Shown in pieces: positions 49,960 through 59,655 of a DNA stretch of 64,000 bases; position 1 is the first letter of the stretch; every line of letters starts with the position of its first letter. A model generated the notes under the pieces. The model ran no database searches. It was not told the origin of the DNA and was given only the letters and a program-made list of their open reading frames with translations. The stretch is from Lepidostoma basale (taxonomy: Eukaryota > Arthropoda > Insecta > Trichoptera > Lepidostomatidae): contig JAHDVF020000240.1 in the NCBI GenBank assembly GCA_022606425.2, positions 3,247,501 to 3,311,500 of the forward strand, given 5' to 3'. The position numbers were made by a program, and so were the translations under genes.

Positions 49960-50256
49960 ATGTGCACCATCTAAAAATAACATTTTGTGTTAAATTATTT
50001 TTATTTTGTTATTTTATTTTATATCATTGTATTTTAAATTATTTGTTTTAGATTTATTTTGTGGGTGTTGGACGATCGAAGTGTGCGCGGGAGATGCCTA
50101 TTGGTGGCGATGAGGTTCGCAACCCATCACACCGCGTCTCCCGCGGAGCGAAAAGAGAAGGGTGGAGTGCCGCATCAGTAAAAGTGTGACAGTCCATTCT
50201 TTCTGCCTACCCTTTCGGGGAGAAGGCGTGATGGTTAGTTAGTAGTTAGTTAGTAG
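49960..50256 (+). mobile_element. SINE2
   Basis: TGTGCACCATCTAAAAATAAC, AT-rich 5' part, GGTGTTGGACGATCGAAGTG, GGTGGCGATGAGGTTCGCAA with a B-box-like GGTTCGCAACC, CCGCGTCTCCCGCGG, then the LINE-A-like 3' end CTTTCTGCCTACCCTTTCGG and TTAG tail. Confidence 0.87.
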
Positions 50257-50299
50257 AAATTCATTATTATTTAAGATACAATTAGTATGAAAATTTTAA

Positions 50300-50510
50300 T
50301 TTTTCATTGATTGTTTCCTGAACAATGATGTAAAACTCCATATTAAATAATTAATACGAATTATTAAAACGTCAGTTTTCTAGAAGTTTTTATATATTTT
50401 ATGGGAATGACATTTGATAATGCCTTAGAAGGGCGAAACATGTCATTCCCACAAAATATAATAAAACTTCTAGAAAACTGACGCTTTCATTTGTAATCAT
50501 AATTTAATTT
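50300..50510. mobile_element. HH2 foldback, one core
   Basis: Arms of about 45 nt (GTCAGTTTTCTAGAAGTTTT ... ATGGGAATGAC) pair with the complement; only the plus-strand ribozyme remains at the tip. Ends with TTGTTTCCTGAACAATGATG on the left. Confidence 0.8.
50414..50444 (+). ncRNA. Hammerhead-like motif, family HH2, consensus-like copy
   Basis: First box TTGATAA, extra T, stem II GCCTT/AGGGC, GAA, ACATGT, then C. TGGGAAT/ATTCCCA gives a 7-bp outer stem I across a 5-nt bulge, continued by the foldback arms. Confidence 0.6.
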
Positions 50511-50559
50511 TTCTTCATGTTTCAATAAACATTATTTAAAATGTGATCATTTATATGTA

Positions 50560-50880
50560 TTCAAATGTTATCCTTTTGCGCATGTACATTATGTAAAGCA
50601 CGGCATAATGGAGTATGTACGAACATAGCTACGGTGTATAAAACGGTTCGAACACATGTCCCCGTACTATCGGGCTTGTAACATCTTTATGAGCGGTTAA
50701 TCTCAGGCAGCATCTAGCCGGGCGTGTGTATGTGTCTTCCCGTGGACCATTCCAAGAGTAAGTGAATTTTAATATCTGTTCCGTGTGATTTTACATACAC
50801 GCTTTTCAGGTAGAGGCCCGGGAATGGCTGTACTAAAATTTATGAACGCCAGCCCGACCCCACAACGGAATTCGTTATTT
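50560..50880 (+). promoter_or_regulatory. GC-rich block with TATA-like box
   Basis: TATAAAACGGTTCGAACAC at about 50637-50655, AAGA-GTAAGTG (donor-like, about 50755) and TTTTCAGGTAG (acceptor-like, about 50807) lie in GC-rich unique sequence. May be a promoter or part of an unidentified LTR; no ORF supports either. Confidence 0.3.
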
Positions 50881-51109
50881 TATATCATTAGCTTATTTTA
50901 TTTTTATTTTCTCCTTATTCAAATACGAGACACAGCATAATTTGTCATTGATAGTTGTCGAATGTGGTTTATACGATTTATAAGTAAATATACGAAAGGC
51001 ACAAATTAATGGACGCATTATAAAAATGAGAATGAGAAGTGAGAAGTGTTGGACAATGTACAGCGGCCTCACTGGGCTACTGAAATCGGCAGAATGTGAA
51101 TGCTTATAA
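50881..51109. other. No gene recognised
   Basis: Nothing seen. Confidence 0.4.
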
Positions 51110-51572
51110 TAAATAACTAACTAACTATCACGCCGTCTCGCAGAAGTGATAGGCAGAAATAATGGACTGCTACACTTTTCTTTCCTGACATATTTCTCTC
51201 GCTTTCTCAACATTCATACATCGTGTCATGCACGCGCGTCGATTTCTCTAACTCCTCACGTGGTCGACATTCAATATTTGATTTATTTTATTGTGCCACG
51301 TTTTCCTCGGTCCTTTATTTCTAGCTCAATTTACATCGTTAACACCTACTTTTATACTATTCTTTCTTCATTCATTCTTTCCATGTGTCTAAACCATTTT
51401 AATGATCCTTTCATTATTTTGTTGATAACACCATCATTCGCACCGCATTCACATCTTATATTTTCATTCGACACTCTATCATACACAGAGTATCCACACA
51501 TTCGTCTAAGAAATTTCATTTATACTGCATTTATTCTACTTTCATCCTTCTTTTGCCAGTTCCATGCTTATA
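51110..51572 (-). mobile_element. LINE-A1 with TTAG tail
   Basis: Minus strand from GTGMELAKEG-like start: NAVXMKFLRRMCGYSVYDRV, SNENIRCECGANDGVINKI, LKWFRHMERMNEE, then decayed NDVN and KTWHNKINQILNVDHV; AACTAACTAAC tail complement. Confidence 0.88.
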
Positions 51573-51614
51573 TAATACATGCATTATAATAAATTTAATA
51601 TCAAAAGTTTGGGA

Positions 51615-51815
51615 ATTACCGATATAAATATTATAAAATTGTTTACATTTATGTAAACAATTTTATAATATTTTAAATATCTTTATAATATCACTGATGA
51701 AGGACCGGGTTCTTAGAAACAAGTCTGATATTTAATTATTATTTTTTAAGTTAATGTTGTGTATACAAAGTATAATATATAAAAAAGAAAAAGACAAATG
51801 AAGAAATTTTCTTAA
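51615..51815. mobile_element. HH1 element with inverted 5' part
   Basis: Begins with the perfect palindrome of AAAATTGTTTACAT and its complement (51630-51670), i.e. two inverted HH1 leaders fused, then one plus-strand ribozyme and the HH1 body. Confidence 0.78.
51694..51725 (+). ncRNA. Hammerhead-like ribozyme motif, family HH1
   Basis: Perfect first box CTGATGA, extra A, stem II GGACC/TCTTA degraded, GAA, ACAAGT, C. Stem I AATATCA/TGATATT is a perfect 7 bp, kept although stem II decayed. Confidence 0.7.
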
Positions 51816-51838
51816 AAAATATTTAATATGAAGTATGC

Positions 51839-51902
51839 ACTGCATATCAAAATCTAAACCATGAAATCAAATGGTTTCATGGTTAAGATTTTGATATGCA
51901 GT
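51839..51902. repeat. Small perfect hairpin
   Basis: CTGCATATCAAAATCT and AACCATGAAA on the left pair with their complement on the right around a loop of about 6 nt, with one mismatch. Isolated palindrome of unknown origin. Confidence 0.75.
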
Positions 51903-52529
51903 TTACGGGTGTATTAACATTACACATACGAGTATATGAGACGTGCACGAATTTAGGTAGAAAACGGCAAAAGGGTTGATAATATCGGTAGCTTGTGATA
52001 TTGCGTTCCATTCGTAGACTTCCGAACGAGCTGCAATGTTCCTGTCTCGCTGAGAGAAGAAAGGTACACCTAATAGGGATGGTTGAATAAAGCGACTGAA
52101 CCAATAGTACGAATTCTTATCATTACATTAAAATGTTAAAATGTTCCAATAAATTTTGACAAGATTAGGTTAAAAAAAAACTCTTTTTCTTCTCCTTTAT
52201 GTAGATCTTGAAATCTGTTTAACCACTTCAATACCGTTAGGCCACTGGTGGCCGCTACGTAGGCGCACCATCAATACCGTAAGGCCACTTTGCATTAAAA
52301 ATGATTCCAGTAGGAAATTTAACAATGTTTGTGTGGCTAGTGACTATACACTATCTCTGCAATAAAAATGAACCTTCTGACGTTGGTCGATCTTATTGAA
52401 AAAGGGATTTTTGTAAAAGTCGAGCACTAGGGATACCACTTATGGTGAGATGGCGTGGGGGTGGAGAGACTTATGTCCAGCAGTGGATGGAGACAAACTG
52501 TTGAAGAATGCTTTAACTTTCAATAAATT
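51903..52529. other. No gene recognised
   Basis: 52430-52500 resembles a LINE 3' UTR (GTCCAGCAGTGGATGGAGAC) but no coding part remains. 52220-52300 has two copies of CAATACCGT-AGGCCACT. Confidence 0.4.
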
Positions 52530-52740
52530 CATCTTACTCTCATCAATTTTGCAGTATCTGCGAATCTCTTAATTGTGTTTCCTATCTCTTAAGGTCTCTA
52601 ATCCTTTCTGCAGTTCTTAAGAGATGCTTGGTTCTGACAGTGTCTGCTTTTGATTCGATTTCGTGAGTCATTATAGGACTGATGCATGTTTTGTGGGTAA
52701 AAAATCGTTAACATAAAATATTCACACCATACCACTACTT
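52530..52740 (-). mobile_element. LINE fragment, LINE-B/C type
   Basis: Minus strand: KTCISPIMTHEIESKADTVR and TKHLLRTAERIRDL, the ARADT-RTKQLLR region seen in LINE-B and LINE-C. Confidence 0.65.
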
Positions 52741-52742
52741 AC

Positions 52743-52996
52743 TTACTTCCTATGGCCATACAACTCTTGAAGAGTGAAGCATTGATGATTTTTCGCCAAG
52801 CTCCTCGATCCTGCGGGTTTTGCTCCCAGCAGTCCGATTCGCCCAACCTAGCCATATCAGCCAGAACACTGTCCATTAGGCGCTGTCTAGGCCCTAGATG
52901 TCTTACTCCATTTGGTCTAGACACGTACAGGGTCTTGATTGCTCTGGTCTCTTCGGCTCGGCATACGTGCCCAATCCATGCTAGCCACATCATACC
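52743..52996 (-). mobile_element. LINE-G 3' end
   Basis: Minus strand: MMWLAWIGHVCRAEETRAIK, TLYVSRPNGVRHLGPRQRLM, DSVLADMARLGESDCWEQNP, QDRGAWRKIINASLFKSCMA in one frame; low edge has an ACTTACTTAC tail complement. Confidence 0.87.
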
Positions 52997-53394
52997 ACGG
53001 ACTGTAAAATATAAATAGGATATTTTTTGGATCTTGGTTATATCCGTGTCTTGTGGTTTCTTTTAGACCAATATTTTAAAGCCCGTTGCAGTTCATCTTC
53101 AGGATAATTGATGTATGCAGGGTGTGGAAAGTAAGCTACGACATCTGAATTTCATTAGTGACAGCCATTAAAAGTTTGCTTGGCCAAGCTTATAAGTTCC
53201 ACCACATACTGTGCGGACTACTAGCTCCTGAGCGAACAAACTATTGGCGATGTGGTATTGCGCCACAACGCTTAAGTTATAGATTCATCCCCTTTTGGCT
53301 TATCGCCCCCAATTAAAATAATGGATTATTCACCGCCCCCTTAAAAAAAAACAAATGGATTCACGGCTTTGTAAACAAAGTTGTCCATATTTAT
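52997..53394. other. No gene recognised
   Basis: Less AT-rich around 53090-53290, no match. Confidence 0.4.
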
Positions 53395-53552
53395 TATTCA
53401 TTGAATAATAATGTAAAATTGCATTTTTAATAATGAATACAATCGTCTGTTTTCTAGAAGTTTTATGTAATTTATGGGGAGAATGACATATTTCGCTTTT
53501 CCAAGTCATTTATTGATGCCTTAGCAAGGCGAAACAAGTCATTAAAAATACA
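53395..53552. mobile_element. HH2 inverted pair
   Basis: Minus core from 53485 (ATATGTC, stem II lost) and plus core 53513-53540 (TTGATGCC, AGCAAGGC, GAA, ACAAGT, C). Confidence 0.65.
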
Positions 53553-53640
53553 GTTATAAACAAAATTATGAAAGGAACATTTAGATGCTTTGGATACATA
53601 AATAGAATGAATGAAGAAGAATGGTAAAAAAAATGTTACC
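53553..53640 (+). mobile_element. LINE-A1 fragment
   Basis: NKIMKGTFRCFGYINRMNEE, decayed. Confidence 0.6.
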
Positions 53641-53709
53641 CAACTAGAAATTATTATATTCGATACGCTTATTAACTAGCAACAATGAAAACTCTTTTTG
53701 AATTGGATA

Positions 53710-54183
53710 GGCTTTTCTATGAATGTGAAGCATGGAACTGTCAAAATAAGAATGAAAGTAGAATAAATGCAGTAGAAATGAGATCTCTAAGATGAATGTG
53801 TGGAAAATCTGTATATGATAAAGTGTCAAATGCAAGTATAAGAAGTGAATACGGTGCGAATGAAAGTGCTATGAACCAAATAATAAGGTCGTTAAGATGG
53901 TTTGTACACATAGAAAGAATGAGTGAAGACAGAATGGTGAAGAAAGTATATGTAAACGACGTGAACGGAGCTAGAAATAGAGGAAGACGAAGGAAATTGT
54001 GGCACGATAAATACATCAAATATTGAATGATGGCCACGTGATGAGTCGTAGAAATCGACGTACGTGCATGATATGATATATTAATGTAGAGGAATCGAGA
54101 GAAATATGTCAGGAAAGAAAAGTGTGGCGGTCCATACTTTCTACCTACCCTTTCGGGAGATGGCGTGATGGTTAGTGAGTTTG
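53710..54183 (+). mobile_element. LINE-A1 with TTAG-like tail
   Basis: EAWNCQNKNESRINAVEMRS, stop, MCGKSVYDKVSNASIRSEYG, NQIIRSLRWFVHIERMSEDR, VYVNDVNGARNRGRRRKLWH, then decayed; ends GGCGTGATGGTTAGTGAG. Confidence 0.87.
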
Positions 54184-54704
54184 TTAAAATAATAGAGGAA
54201 TTCGTTCGTACCAATAGAGTGCCTATTTTTTTAACCGTTGCTTTTTTAAAAACAGTGATTCAATGGCGCTCATGTTAGGTGAATTATAAATTTTCATATT
54301 TTTTGTTTAAATCAAACTTTTCTGGGCATTCTAGCAAGTTTGGCCAGGGGTTGCAGTTGATCCACAACGCCCCTTAAATTTGCTTTGGACCAATTCTGAA
54401 TTAGAGAACTTATTTGATGCTGACACGTGTAGCGCCTCCGGACAACGAGGAGCTTGTTATTATATAAGCTTGGATATAGTTATGTTAACTTTGCCCATTA
54501 TAAAATTTTAACATTACTTCAGTAAAGCTCTGTACTATGTAAGAGTTAGAAGCCCCAAGGGTTGAAGATTCGTGTATAAAGGTCAAGAAGTAAAATTTAG
54601 TTTTGTTAGGAAATTATCAGTTAATAATGTTTAAATAAAATGTTACGGCGATAAATCATTAAATATAAAATGATGAAGTAAAATAACGAGCTAAGTGCTT
54701 TAGT
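54184..54704. other. No gene recognised
   Basis: Nothing supported. Confidence 0.45.
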
Positions 54705-54763
54705 TACAAAAAATTTAATTTTTTTTACTATTACGGATCTGTATGATATTTAATATGAATAAT

Positions 54764-54794
54764 GCCATGTTTCGCATTGCCAATGCATTATCAA
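54764..54794 (-). ncRNA. Hammerhead-like motif, family HH2
   Basis: First box TTGATAA, extra T, stem II GCATTGG/CAATGC pairs well (GCATTG with CAATGC), GAA, ACATGG, C. Better stem II than most HH2 copies. Confidence 0.58.
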
Positions 54795-54820
54795 ATGTAG
54801 CGAGATTCAAATGCGTCGCT

Positions 54821-54830
54821 GTTTATATAG
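54821..54830 (-). promoter_or_regulatory. TATA-like box of HH2
   Basis: CTATATAAAC on the minus strand, about 27 nt upstream of the ribozyme start box. Confidence 0.5.
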
Positions 54831-55048
54831 CAGATATAATGGCATAGAATACGGGAATTAAGATAATTGATGTAGTGTAGATTGCTTAAAATAATTAAAA
54901 AATAATATCTCAAATAATGTGAAAGTTTTACCTTTTTATGATTTATGTAAACAATGCTAAAATTGTAATAAATATAATTTACAATGATTATTAGATAATT
55001 GTAAATTAATCATTATAAATAATTGTAATAATTTTAAATCTAATAATC

Positions 55049-55380
55049 ACAAAAGTCCGGATCGTCCATGCCAACAAGTGCACCATTTAAAATGAACATT
55101 ATGTGTTAAATTATTTTAATTTTGTTATTTTATTTTATTTGATATCATTGTATTTTATATGATTTGTTTTAGATTTATTTTGTGGGTGTTGGACAATCGA
55201 AGTGTGCGTGGGAGATGCCTATTGGTGGCGATGAGGTTCGCAACCCATCACACCGCGTCTCGGTCTCTCGTCTCGTCACCGAAAAGAGAAGGTTGGAGTG
55301 CCGCATCGGTTAAAATGTGACAGTCCATTCTTTCTGCCTACCCTTTCGAGGAGACGGCGTGATGGTTAGTTAGTTAGTTT
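55049..55380 (+). mobile_element. SINE2, full length
   Basis: Starts AAAAGTCCGGATCGTCC, GTGCACCATTTAAAATG, then the central GGTTCGCAACCCATCACACC block, GCCGCATCGGTTAAAATG, the LINE-A-like end CTTTCTGCCTACCCTTTCG and a TTAG tail. Reference copy for the family. Confidence 0.88.
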
Positions 55381-55924
55381 TATGCTAAAATTGTGAATTA
55401 AATTGAAATATTTATATTATTTGACGTTATTTAAATGAGAAAGGTGCTTAAGGTAAGGAGTTTCACAAGGATTTCTTGGTAAAACAAGTTTTTTTCAATC
55501 AATTGCGAAGTTAAGATGATTATAATGATTTAAATATTTAAAATTTATTAACGCTTTAAAGTACTTCATATATTTCATCTGTGTTAGTTTCATTCAATCA
55601 ATCAGTCCTTGTGCATTCCTTAATTGGGCTTAAGGATTCTGATTTTGTTTAACAACATTGTTTTCAAATGATATGTACAAATGTATACATCAAAATATTG
55701 CATTATTACGTATTTCTACTAAACTGATATTCTATTAATTCCATAGAAAACAACGTTCATTTTTATTAACGTCATTTCTTAGGTAATCATAATCTGTTTC
55801 CTATTCTTCTTCGCTAGTTTCAATTGAAGGGATTGGTTTGTAGAAAATTATTTTTTTACTGGTTCTTGGCTTGCCACATGGCCCTTAAAGTAGTAGTTTC
55901 CCGTTGCTTTACACATTTTTATAA
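55381..55924. other. No gene recognised
   Basis: AT-rich, nothing seen. Confidence 0.45.
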
Positions 55925-56012
55925 ACAACAGGTTATTTGAACCCAATTACTGTAGACACATTTTTAGATACTGTATCTCATGATACGTAATAGGTAGCTA
56001 GTAAATAATGAA
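55925..56012 (-). mobile_element. SINE1 middle fragment
   Basis: Minus strand ACCTATTACGTATCATGAG and the ACAGTAATTGGGTTCAAAT flank, the latter also beside the SINE1 copies at 38044 and 57348. Confidence 0.6.
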
Positions 56013-56039
56013 AACAAAAAAAATATATACGAGTACAAA

Positions 56040-56182
56040 ATTTCTTAACTTATTGAATGCTAAGGCATTAACACTGTGGAATTCCACTGTAATATACTTA
56101 TGAAATTGAAAATAACTTTGTTTAATTCACAAAATATTATGTGGATTAAACAAAGTTATTTTCAATTTCCTAAGTACCTATA
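56040..56182. mobile_element. HH9 inverted pair without ribozyme
   Basis: GAAATTGAAAATAACTTTGT and its complement face each other across an 18-nt centre; the 3' signature GCATTAACACTGTGGAATTC is present on the left. Both cores are deleted. Confidence 0.68.
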
Positions 56183-56189
56183 TTACAAC

Positions 56190-56320
56190 ATTTATTTAGT
56201 ATTGTATATTTAATGTGCTTCCACTTTTGTTTAAAGTCGACCGGTTTCGGCAGCTTGCTGCCATCTTCTGGTCTACGGACTTTAAACACAAGTGGAAGCA
56301 CACTAAATACTCGTATATAA
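56190..56320. mobile_element. HH5 element
   Basis: Arms GTGTGCTTCCACTTGTGTTT (right, complement) and GTGCTTCCACTTTTGTTTA (left) flank one minus-strand ribozyme: a foldback with a single core. Confidence 0.78.
56239..56270 (-). ncRNA. Hammerhead-like ribozyme motif, family HH5, best copy
   Basis: First box CAGAAGA, extra T, perfect 6-bp stem II GGCAGC/GCTGCC with an AA loop, GAA, ACCGGT, C. A 10-bp outer stem I, GTTTAAAGTC/GACTTTAAAC, lies across a 7-nt internal loop. Confidence 0.72.
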
Positions 56321-56334
56321 TAATAAAGAAATTT

Positions 56335-56640
56335 TGAAGACACTGTGGACGATAGCAGACAAGACACTGAGAGATCGCGTGAGGAACACCAGAATAAGAG
56401 AGATATGTGAGGTTGAGGATATTATAAGATGGAGCAGGCAGCGAAAAAGGGACTGGTACGGTCATGTTCAAAGAATGGACACCACCAGACTACCCTAAAT
56501 TGCATTGCATAATCAGCCTCATGGGACTCGTCCTCGTTTAAGACCTCCTAAAAGATGGAAGGACAGCTGGGAATCTACCTCACAGGAGGAGCAACACTGC
56601 AGAACAAACCACATAGGTCTACAATAAGGAAGAAATTCAA
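56335..56640 (+). mobile_element. LINE-B, 5'-truncated copy
   Basis: Plus strand: TVDDSRQDTERSREEHQNKR in one frame and KTLRDRVRNTRIREICEVED, IIRWSRQRKRDWYGHVQRMD in the coding frame, then RPPKRWKDSWESTSQEEQHC and the terminal GTCTACAATAAGGAAGAA. Confidence 0.88.
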
Positions 56641-56659
56641 TTAAAAATATTAATATTAA

Positions 56660-56800
56660 TTATTTGAAGGTAGCTAGTATATCGCCATTTTTATTATCAC
56701 GAAAATTCTACCAGACCAAAGACAGTGTATTTTTTTTTCTCACACTCGTCGCCGGGAATCGAACCCGGACCATCCGTGTGGCAGTCACAGCCAAAAAGAC
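56660..56800 (-). mobile_element. SINE1, partial
   Basis: Minus strand: GCTGTGACTGCCACACGG, B box GGGTTCGATTCCCGG, then CACTGTCTTTGGTCTGG and GGCGATATACTAGCTACC. Confidence 0.8.
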
Positions 56801-57347
56801 CCTTAAAATTAGTCGCAATTTAACGGCGATGCGGATGTTCAAAATACGCGAAAATGCGCTATTCGCCCATCCCTACAGCGCGTCACTAGATACAGATAAA
56901 ACCACGCGGCGCAGACTCCCGCGCGGATTCTTGTTTATATTGAAACAATTTAGAAAATTCTACCGAATGTTCAATAATGTACCCGGAGACTTGGCTGCTC
57001 CGTGATGGGACTGTTCGTGTATGCGCGGGTGAATTTATGTGAGTGTTACGGACATTATTGGATCGTAATAAAGAAATAACTTTCATCGGATTGCCTTTCG
57101 TTAGTGGCGTAATGAGAATAGGCGAACGGGGGCTTTAAACGCCTTTTCAGACACTTTAAAAAAATACATAAAGGATAGAATTATTGCAGACACTAAAAAG
57201 GATATATTTTTACTGATATCGTTTTTTAGTGACGATAATCTGCAATCGAGATTTTATTCAACATTTATTACATGTTTTAAATAAATTAAAATAATGAAAT
57301 GCTTTCCCTTGCTGGGATACTATGATATAAAGACATATTCTAACATT
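56801..57347. other. No gene recognised
   Basis: Around 56820-57120 the DNA is GC-richer (GCGGCGCAGACTCCCGCGC) with a 113-codon plus-strand ORF that starts inside SINE1 and lacks motifs; possibly unique host DNA. Confidence 0.4.
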
Positions 57348-57545
57348 TGACGACCTTCGTGGCAGAGTGGTTACGAGCTCTGACTTCCATGCCGAAGGTC
57401 CTGGGTTCGATTCCCGGCGATGGCAGTGTGATTGTCACACTGTCTTTGTCTGGTGTAAAATTCACGTGACAGTAAAATGGCGATAGATTGGCTACCTATC
57501 ACATGTCACGAGAATCAATATAATAGCTAAAAAATAAAAATTGTA
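57348..57545 (+). mobile_element. SINE1 with intact tRNA-like head
   Basis: GACGACCTTCGTGGCAGAGT, A-box-like TGGCAGAGTGGTTACGAG, B box GGGTTCGATTCCCGG, then GCAGTGTGATTGTCACAC and ACATGTCACGAGAATCAA. The internal Pol III promoter looks intact. It is not a tRNA gene: the anticodon arm does not close and SINE sequence follows without a terminator. Confidence 0.87.
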
Positions 57546-57635
57546 TACAGTAATTGGGTCCAAACAACCTGTTGTGTACATAAAAAAATAGTTTTTATTA
57601 TTATTCATTATTTTTTATTATTATTCATTATTTTT

Positions 57636-57695
57636 ACGTCATTACAGCGCGAGCCAAATCGATGTAAAGGGTATAGCTATCATTTAATTTATAAT
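57636..57695 (-). mobile_element. SINE1 3' end fragment
   Basis: Minus strand ATAGCTATACCCTTTACATC, GATTTGGCTCGCGCTGTAAT. Opposite orientation to the copy at 57348. Confidence 0.75.
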
Positions 57696-57784
57696 AGTAA
57701 ACACAATTGTTTAGTGGTTTAACTTGTATTTCATTTATATAAATTATATAAATTGTGTGTCACTAAGAAGGATGTGCTGAAAAA

Positions 57785-58155
57785 CAATGTATGATAGAAT
57801 ATGTAATGATTAAGTAAGAACGGAATGTTAAGCGGATGAATGCGAGATAAATATAATCAATAAAGGGTCACTAAGATGGTTTGGCCATATGGAACGAATG
57901 GATGCGTGAAGAATGGTTAAAAATATATATACAAGTAGTGTGAATGGAAAAAGAAATCGAGGAAGGCCAAGGAAGACATGGCATGACCAAATTAATAAAT
58001 TACTAAAAGGCGGCCATGTTCGAAGAAGGAACAATCGACGAGCGTGCATGTCACGATGTGTGAATGTAGAATTATGTCAGGATAGAACAAAGCGGCGATC
58101 CATCTTCTCTGCCTACCCCTCCGGGGAAACGGCGTGATGGTTAGTTAGCTATTTA
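57785..58155 (+). mobile_element. LINE-A3 with TTAG tail
   Basis: VKNIYTSSVNGKRNRGRPRK, TWHDQINKLLKGGHVRRRNN, RRACMSRCVNVELCQDRTKR, RSIFSAYPSGETA, stop, GTGATGGTTAGTTAG. Upstream part decayed (SLRWFGHMERMD). Confidence 0.9.
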
Positions 58156-58279
58156 GTTATATAAATTGTGACAAATTAAATCCAAGTAAAACTACTAAAC
58201 AATCGTGCGTACTATTATATTATAAATTAATAATGGAGTTTTACAAAACTAATACCTCAACAATCAATCAAGTACTATT

Positions 58280-58695
58280 ACAGATACCAAAAAGTAAATT
58301 TTACCACAGTGCTTGTCTACAGTGGGTCAGTATTGCATTTGAACGGCCGTGACGTTGAAAGGGTAAAAAAATTTAAATACCTCGGCAGTATACTAACACA
58401 ATCTATTGACCCAGATGTAGAGATAAAATGCAGAATTGAGGCAGCAAGAGCTACATTTAATAAAATGAAATCACTCGTCTGCAATGATAACATCAATTTG
58501 AAACTCCGCCAGAGAATGATCAAATGCTATGTGTGGTCTGTTTTATTGTATGGGTGTGAAATGTGGACCTTAAAGGTCAACTCAATGAACAGACTGGAAG
58601 CATTTGAAATGTGGCTCTATCGCCGAATGCTCAGAATTCCCTGGACAGACATGGTTACCAATACCGAAGTCCTGGAAAAACACAATATACAATAA
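58280..58695 (+). mobile_element. RTE-like LINE fragment, open 128-codon frame
   Basis: GRDVERVKKFKYLGSILTQS, DPDVEIKCRIEAARATFNKM, NLKLRQRMIKCYVWSVLLYG, CEMWTLKVNSMNRLEAFEMW, LYRRMLRIPWTDMVTNTEVL. End of reverse transcriptase plus start of the C-terminal domain, related to LINE-D. Truncated at both ends, stopping at an HH4-type flank. Confidence 0.9.
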
Positions 58696-58761
58696 ACAAA
58701 TGATTTTTTATGAAAACTTTTGATGGAAGTTCATTTTGAATAAATAAATTAAACAAATCAA

Positions 58762-58950
58762 CATACTATAACGCCATAGACAGAGAAATCGGACGGCCAC
58801 AGTAATCTATCCTAACAACACCTCTTTCCTCCACATTCATTCGTCAAACTTTAAAATTATAACTATTTGGGTGTTTCGTGCTTTTCCCGGTCTTTAATCC
58901 ATTTGCATCGTTTATATATTTATTTTTTAACCATTCTTTTTCCTTCCGTA
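58762..58950 (-). mobile_element. LINE-A2 copy, decayed
   Basis: Minus strand: GKRMVKK, NDANGLKTGKSTKHPNS-like, then a GGCGTTATAGTATG end. No tail left. Confidence 0.65.
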
Positions 58951-58984
58951 TTTAAATAATCCATTAAAAATAATAATAAAACGA

Positions 58985-59092
58985 AATTATGTTTTTAAAT
59001 AACTGGTTCCATTTTTGTAATTATTTCGCCAGATACCGGTTTCGCCAGACTTGTTAGCACTGACAGATAGTCAGAGATTCATTACCAGTCTT
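58985..59092 (-). mobile_element. HH4-related element
   Basis: Core and body resemble HH4 (TCTGGCGAAATAATTACAAA) but diverged enough to be a separate subfamily. Confidence 0.6.
59034..59066 (-). ncRNA. Hammerhead-like motif, HH4-related
   Basis: First box CTGTCAG, extra T, stem II GCTAAC with a partner TCTGGC (weak), GAA, perfect ACCGGT, A. Confidence 0.48.
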
Positions 59093-59094
59093 AC

Positions 59095-59240
59095 TACCTA
59101 ACTAATTATCACGCCATTTTCTCGGAGGGGTAAGCAGAGACGTTGGACCAGCACACTGTTCAAACCTGATATAACATGCGCCTCTTCTACATTCACACAC
59201 CATGATACGCACTTTTGTCGATTGTTCATAAGAGATATCA
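59095..59240 (-). mobile_element. LINE-A3 3' end, decayed
   Basis: Tail complement CTAACTAATTATCACGCC, then MNNRQKCVSWCVNVEEAHVI. Confidence 0.75.
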
Positions 59241-59244
59241 TTGT

Positions 59245-59655
59245 GACTGTGACTGTGTCACAAAAAAGTGCCAACAAGCTAAGAGTCACTCAGAGAGCAA
59301 CGGAGAGAGCCAATGGGTATCAGTTTACGGGACAGACTCAGAAATGAGGACATAAGAGTCAGGACAAAGGTTTCCGATGTTATCAAGATGGCCGCAACCC
59401 TCAAGTGGCGATGGGCGGGACATGTCGCTCGCGATCCAGATGAAAAGTGGACAAGGCGACTGCTGTGCTGGTGGCCAAGGACGGCAAAGCGCGGAGTTGG
59501 GCGCCCATAGTTGCGTTGGCGCGACGATATCCGGAGAAGTGCGGGAAGTGCCTGGATGCGGATCGCTCAGAATAGAAGAGAATGGAAAATGCGAGAGGAG
59601 GCCTACGTCCAGGAGTGGACGGTCGATACAGGCTGAAGTAGAAGAAGATATCATT
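59245..59655 (+). mobile_element. LINE-E copy
   Basis: SANKLRVTQRATERA, frameshift, MGISLRDRLRNEDIRVRTKV, SDVIKMAATLKWRWAGHVAR, DPDEKWTRRLLCWWPRTAKR, frameshift, RIAQNRREWKMREEAYVQEW. Ends GAAGTAGAAGAAGATA. Confidence 0.88.

Larger units (their letters stand above)
54705..54900 (-). mobile_element. HH2 element with promoter-like leader
   Basis: Minus strand: TTCCCGTATTCTATGCC, TATA box, ACAGCGACGCATTTGAATC, CGCTACA, ribozyme, short body. Same order as 42450. Confidence 0.75.

Noticed and set aside
57348..57425. A genuine tRNA gene
   Set aside because: A and B boxes are present, but the anticodon arm does not fold properly and the same head plus body recurs in five other copies; it is a SINE.
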